Of a stretch of 10,016 nucleotides of DNA, positions 6,986 to 10,016 are shown in pieces. Numbering within the stretch: the stretch's first letter is position 1; every line of letters begins with the position of its first letter. Source of the stretch: an uncultured Clostridia bacterium (GTDB taxonomy: Bacteria > Bacillota > Clostridia > Saccharofermentanales > Saccharofermentanaceae); the NCBI GenBank assembly GCA_946545505.1, contig CAMNNN010000035.1:1-10016 (forward strand). Direction: 5' to 3'. Both the position numbers and the translations under genes were made by a program. The notes under the pieces are model-generated. The model saw only the letters and a program-made list of their open reading frames with translations, was not told the origin of the DNA and ran no database searches.

Positions 6986-7056
6986 CTTCTCATACTTTCT
7001 GATCCTGTTGTCTGAGAATTACTGCTTCCGGACATAGCTAAATAGACTTAGAGCTG

Positions 7057-7665
7057 TCAGACCCTAATACCGCGCTCGTTAAGTTCCGACTTGATGAGAG
7101 CCTCAACGGACTCAATCAATTCTTCGGGAGTCCCTGAATTATCTATAACATGATCTCCCAAGGCCGCATACTCATCATTGGTCATCTGTACTGCGATCCT
7201 TCTTAAGGCGTCTTCCTTAGTCATGCCGCGGCCGATCAATCTTTCAAGTCTGATGTGATCCTCGCATGTCACTGCCCAAATCTGGTCGCAGTGATCGACG
7301 AATCCCTTGTTTACCGGAATCGGAACATCTAACACAACGAGCTTGGTCTTCAGCTTCTTCTGCTCTTCCAAAGCCTTATCCATCACAATGAACACATGCT
7401 TGTGAATAATAGCCGACAGCTGGTCGAGCTTACGGTTATCCTTGAATACGACATCAGCCATATACTTTCTGTTAAGGCTTCTGTCGGAGCTTATGGCCTT
7501 CGGACCGAAAGCCTCTTCTATCTCATCTACCGCTGCACCTTCAGGAGCCGTTACATCTCGTGAGATCTGATCTGCATCAAGAACAAGGATCTCCTTGTCC
7601 TTAAATATCTTGCTTACCGTACTCTTCCCGCTTCCGATAGGACCTGTTATACCCAAAACAAACAT
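7057..7665 (-). CDS. coaE: Dephospho-CoA kinase
   Basis: The 202-residue cytosolic P-loop kinase that performs the last step of coenzyme A synthesis, phosphorylating the 3'-hydroxyl of the ribose of dephospho-CoA with ATP. Seen: a Walker A loop GPIGSGKST at residues 8-16, the following DADQISRDV (Asp30, Asp32) typical of CoaE, the central strand LVVLDVPI that corresponds to the family's DVPLL, and the lid-region segment RLIGRGMTKEDALRRI. The length matches the family (about 200). The ATG at 7663-7665 shares a base with the polA stop (TAATG), and a perfect GGAGG lies seven bases upstream inside the polA end. This arrangement suggests translational coupling, and polA-coaE adjacency is common in Bacillota. 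Nothing unusual is visible. Confidence 0.96.
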   Translation of the reverse strand: MFVLGITGPIGSGKSTVSKIFKDKEILVLDADQISRDVTAPEGAAVDEIEEAFGPKAISSDRSLNRKYMADVVFKDNRKLDQLSAIIHKHVFIVMDKALEEQKKLKTKLVVLDVPIPVNKGFVDHCDQIWAVTCEDHIRLERLIGRGMTKEDALRRIAVQMTNDEYAALGDHVIDNSGTPEELIESVEALIKSELNERGIRV

Positions 7666-10016
7666 TACTTTGCCTCCAGCCAGTTGCTGCCCGTTCCGAC
7701 CTCTGATACAAGAGGCACCGCAAGAGAAGCCGCTGACTCCATCTCTTTCTTAAGAATAGAAGCTACGAGATCCGCATCATTCTTATCGCACTCTACTATA
7801 AGTTCATCGTGAACCTGCATAATAAGCTTACTCGTAGGAACCTGCTCCTTTAAAGCCTTATAAACCTTATTCATGGCGATCTTGATGATATCCGCCGCAG
7901 TTCCCTGCACCGGCGTATTCATCGCAGCGCGCAGTCCGAAGTTTCTGACATTCCTGTTGGGACTTTTAAGCTCAGACAGTATTCTCTTTCTTCCGTAAAG
8001 CGTTGATACTAAGCCTTCCTCTTCACCCTTCTTCTTAAGACCGTCAAGGTAAGCAGTGATCTTCGGGAACTGTTCACCGTAAGACTTGATAAGATCCGAT
8101 GCCTCTCTGAAAGATATACCCAGATCCGTTGACAAACCGAAGTCTGATACACCATAAACGATACTGAAGTTTACGGTCTTGGCAGCCGCTCTCTGCTCAT
8201 GAGTAACTTCATCTTCAGGAACACCGAATACCTTTGCCGCAGTTCTTCTGTGAATATCCTCTCCGTTAAGGAAGGCCTCTGTCATGACTTCATCTCCGGA
8301 CATGGCAGCCAAAAGTCTCAGCTCTATCTGCGAGTAGTCGGCATCTATTAATATCTTTCCTTCAGGTGCCGTAAAGCATTGCCTGATTCGCGCACCCTCC
8401 TCAGATCTTACGGGAATATTCTGCAGGTTGGGATCCACGGAAGAAAGTCTTCCCGTGTTTGTCATAGCCTGCGTAAATGTAGTATGAATACGTCCGTCAG
8501 AAGCAATCTTCGGTACAAGTCCTGCCGCATATGTGGAATCGAGCTTGGATATCGCTCTCCACTCGAGTATCTTGGGTACCGCCGGATGGAACTCGGCGAT
8601 CCTGTTAAGCTCGTCGGCTGATGTCGAGTACACTCCTGTCTTGCCCTTCTTGCCGTGAGGCAGGTTAAGCTTATCCGCATCGAAAAGCACCTCGGACAGC
8701 TGCTTGGGGGAACCTATATTAAACTCGATACCCGTAAGCTCATAGATCTCTTTCTCAAGTTCCGATAGTCTGACCGTGAACTCAGAATGAAGCGCTTTGA
8801 GGCTTTCTTCAGATACGTTCATACCGTTTCTTTCCATGGCATCAAGAGTTACCGTTAAAGGAAACTCGATATTCATAAGAAGATCAGTCAGATTCTCCTC
8901 TTCAGCCTTCTTAAGTAAAGCATTGCAGATACATCTGTTAAGAAGCAGTTTCTGTCCCTTAATTCTTAATGACTCACTCTCATCCTCGACATCGAACAGC
9001 GATATCTGTCCGCTCTTCTCCTCAATGGGATAAGGCATGGCAAATGTATTCTCGAACAGTCTTGTAAAGTCGGGAGCATTTCCTGATATCACATTAAGCA
9101 CATAGCCCATAACAGAAGTGTCATAAACAGAAGTAAGCTTCGAAGGGATACGCGGCAGAATCTTCGAATTAATCTTGTAATCAAAAGACCTTAGCGTCTC
9201 ACATCTGTCAAGTGCCGCCAAAGCGTCTTCAGGCGCATTCACATAAAGAGTTGTGCCTTCAAGAATAAGTACCTTGTCAGCCGTAAACATAACATCGAAG
9301 TCATCACCCGAAGGAAGTTCACCGTTAACTGTCGAGATGGAATCCTTGCCCTGATTGTATGGTTCAAGATAATCGGACAAGTCTGATTCAGGCTCATCAA
9401 AAGTCTGCATCCTCATATCCTCAAGTCCGAACTTCTTGATGAGGCTTCTTAAGCCGAGAGTCGCGAGTCTGTCATGCAGTCCCTGAGCATCTTTAATCTC
9501 ACTGAAATCAGTCTGTTCCGGACCGAACGGAACCGGGACATCGCGAAGGATCGTACAGAGTTTGATATTCATATCTACAAGCTCGCGGGACTCGGCCATA
9601 TGAGCTCTGAGCGAGGGCGTCAGCTTATCGAGGTTATCATAAATGCCTTCGATAGAACCGTAATCGGCGATCAGTTTGAATGCAGTCTTCTCGCCTACCT
9701 TCTCTACGCCCTTGATGTTATCGGAATTATCTCCCATAAGAGCCTTAACATATACGAACACTTCAGGCTTTACGCCGTAAGTCTCCTCGAAAAGCTTTCT
9801 GTCATACAGTACTCTCGGGGGCTTTCCTTTACCACTTTGAGGAAGGATAACGCTTACCTGATCATCGATAAGCTGAAAGTCATCATGATCACCGCTTAAG
9901 ATGAACACCTGATCGCCCTGCTGCTTACCGAGCAATGACAATGTACCGATAAGATCATCAGCCTCGTAACCTTCCATCTCCATGCGCTTTATACCCATGA
10001 GATCCAGAAGTTCCTT
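7665..10016 (-). CDS. polA: DNA polymerase I, 5' end beyond the window
   Basis: 783 residues are present; by comparison with E. coli about 95 N-terminal residues lie beyond the window edge, giving a usual total near 878. The frame stays open to base 10016, so the methionine at 9998 is internal. Numbering from the edge: the rest of the 5'-nuclease domain (EADD at 18-21, SGDHDD, GDNSDNIKG), a shortened and degenerate 3'-5' exonuclease domain (about 230-350), then the polymerase domain with TGRLSS/NLQNIP, motif A DADYSQIELR (catalytic Asp560), motif B (Arg609, Lys613, Phe617) and motif C QVHDE (Asp737). The two catalytic aspartates are 177 apart, as in E. coli. The exonuclease DxE is missing and the position of E. 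coli Asp424 is Asn283, so proofreading should be absent, as in Bacillus and Thermus enzymes. It acts in Okazaki-fragment processing and repair. Ser618 follows the O-helix Phe, where Gly is usual. It is the first visible gene of the polA-coaE-DUF218-perR block. Confidence 0.97.
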   Translation of the reverse strand, partial: KELLDLMGIKRMEMEGYEADDLIGTLSLLGKQQGDQVFILSGDHDDFQLIDDQVSVILPQSGKGKPPRVLYDRKLFEETYGVKPEVFVYVKALMGDNSDNIKGVEKVGEKTAFKLIADYGSIEGIYDNLDKLTPSLRAHMAESRELVDMNIKLCTILRDVPVPFGPEQTDFSEIKDAQGLHDRLATLGLRSLIKKFGLEDMRMQTFDEPESDLSDYLEPYNQGKDSISTVNGELPSGDDFDVMFTADKVLILEGTTLYVNAPEDALAALDRCETLRSFDYKINSKILPRIPSKLTSVYDTSVMGYVLNVISGNAPDFTRLFENTFAMPYPIEEKSGQISLFDVEDESESLRIKGQKLLLNRCICNALLKKAEEENLTDLLMNIEFPLTVTLDAMERNGMNVSEESLKALHSEFTVRLSELEKEIYELTGIEFNIGSPKQLSEVLFDADKLNLPHGKKGKTGVYSTSADELNRIAEFHPAVPKILEWRAISKLDSTYAAGLVPKIASDGRIHTTFTQAMTNTGRLSSVDPNLQNIPVRSEEGARIRQCFTAPEGKILIDADYSQIELRLLAAMSGDEVMTEAFLNGEDIHRRTAAKVFGVPEDEVTHEQRAAAKTVNFSIVYGVSDFGLSTDLGISFREASDLIKSYGEQFPKITAYLDGLKKKGEEEGLVSTLYGRKRILSELKSPNRNVRNFGLRAAMNTPVQGTAADIIKIAMNKVYKALKEQVPTSKLIMQVHDELIVECDKNDADLVASILKKEMESAASLAVPLVSEVGTGSNWLEAK
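7673..7677 (-). promoter_or_regulatory. coaE ribosome binding site
   Basis: The minus strand reads GGAGG, seven bases before the coaE ATG and within the last codons of polA. It is the strongest Shine-Dalgarno in the window and fixes the coaE start at 7665. Confidence 0.8.

Noticed and set aside
7017..7056. A terminator after coaE (GCTAA/TTAGAGC partial symmetry near 7037-7054)
   Set aside because: The stem is short and interrupted and no T-run follows on the minus strand.
9474..9899. A 141-codon plus-strand frame opposite polA
   Set aside because: It is antisense to the conserved 5'-nuclease domain and begins in the middle of it; no ribosome site or family resemblance.
15..10016. The recurring CTTAAG hexamer as a possible dispersed signal
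   Set aside because: Where checked it corresponds to common codon pairs such as Leu-Lys (CTT AAG), so it reflects codon choice.

Overview
The window reads as chromosomal housekeeping DNA from a Clostridia-like member of the Bacillota. The reasons are a PerR-type Fur regulator with every metal ligand in place, a DNA polymerase I whose proofreading domain has lost its catalytic acids, polA directly followed by coaE, an M3 oligopeptidase of the non-PepF type, and Shine-Dalgarno sites of the GGAGG/GGGGG kind. By eye the GC content is moderate (mid-40s %). The genus cannot be read from the sequence. Coding density is very high, and I see no mobile element, CRISPR array, tRNA, rRNA or gene-free stretch over 300 bases.

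The layout has three transcription blocks. Block 1 (about 4901 down to 15, minus strand) is argS, an M3-family oligoendopeptidase, then an RsmF-like 16S rRNA m5C methyltransferase. The genes are 13 bases apart or overlap by 4, so this looks like one translation-related operon. Block 2 (plus strand, 4962-5936) is a single MraY-like phosphosugar-lipid transferase, read divergently from argS out of an 87-bp region holding two interlocked promoters. Block 3 (window edge down to 5922, minus strand) is polA (5' end cut off by the window), coaE, a SanA/YdcF-like DUF218 membrane protein, then a PerR-type regulator. polA and coaE share one base (TAATG); the later genes are 71 and 26 bases apart.

The clearest regulatory signal is in the 26 bases between the DUF218 gene and perR. 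A 15-base inverted repeat at 6355-6369 matches my remembered Bacillus Per-box consensus at 13 of 14 informative positions and overlaps a TATAAT -10 element aimed at perR. This predicts that perR has its own promoter and represses itself. The predicted transcript start is only a few bases before the perR ATG and no Shine-Dalgarno is visible, so the perR mRNA may be almost leaderless.

I found no convincing new defence, mobile or biosynthetic system. The items worth checking are the perR operator and leader, the MraY-like enzyme with an H-D-H motif and its location away from any visible mur genes, the interlocked argS/mraY promoters, and the 15-base tail-to-tail overlap of mraY and perR with no terminator between them.
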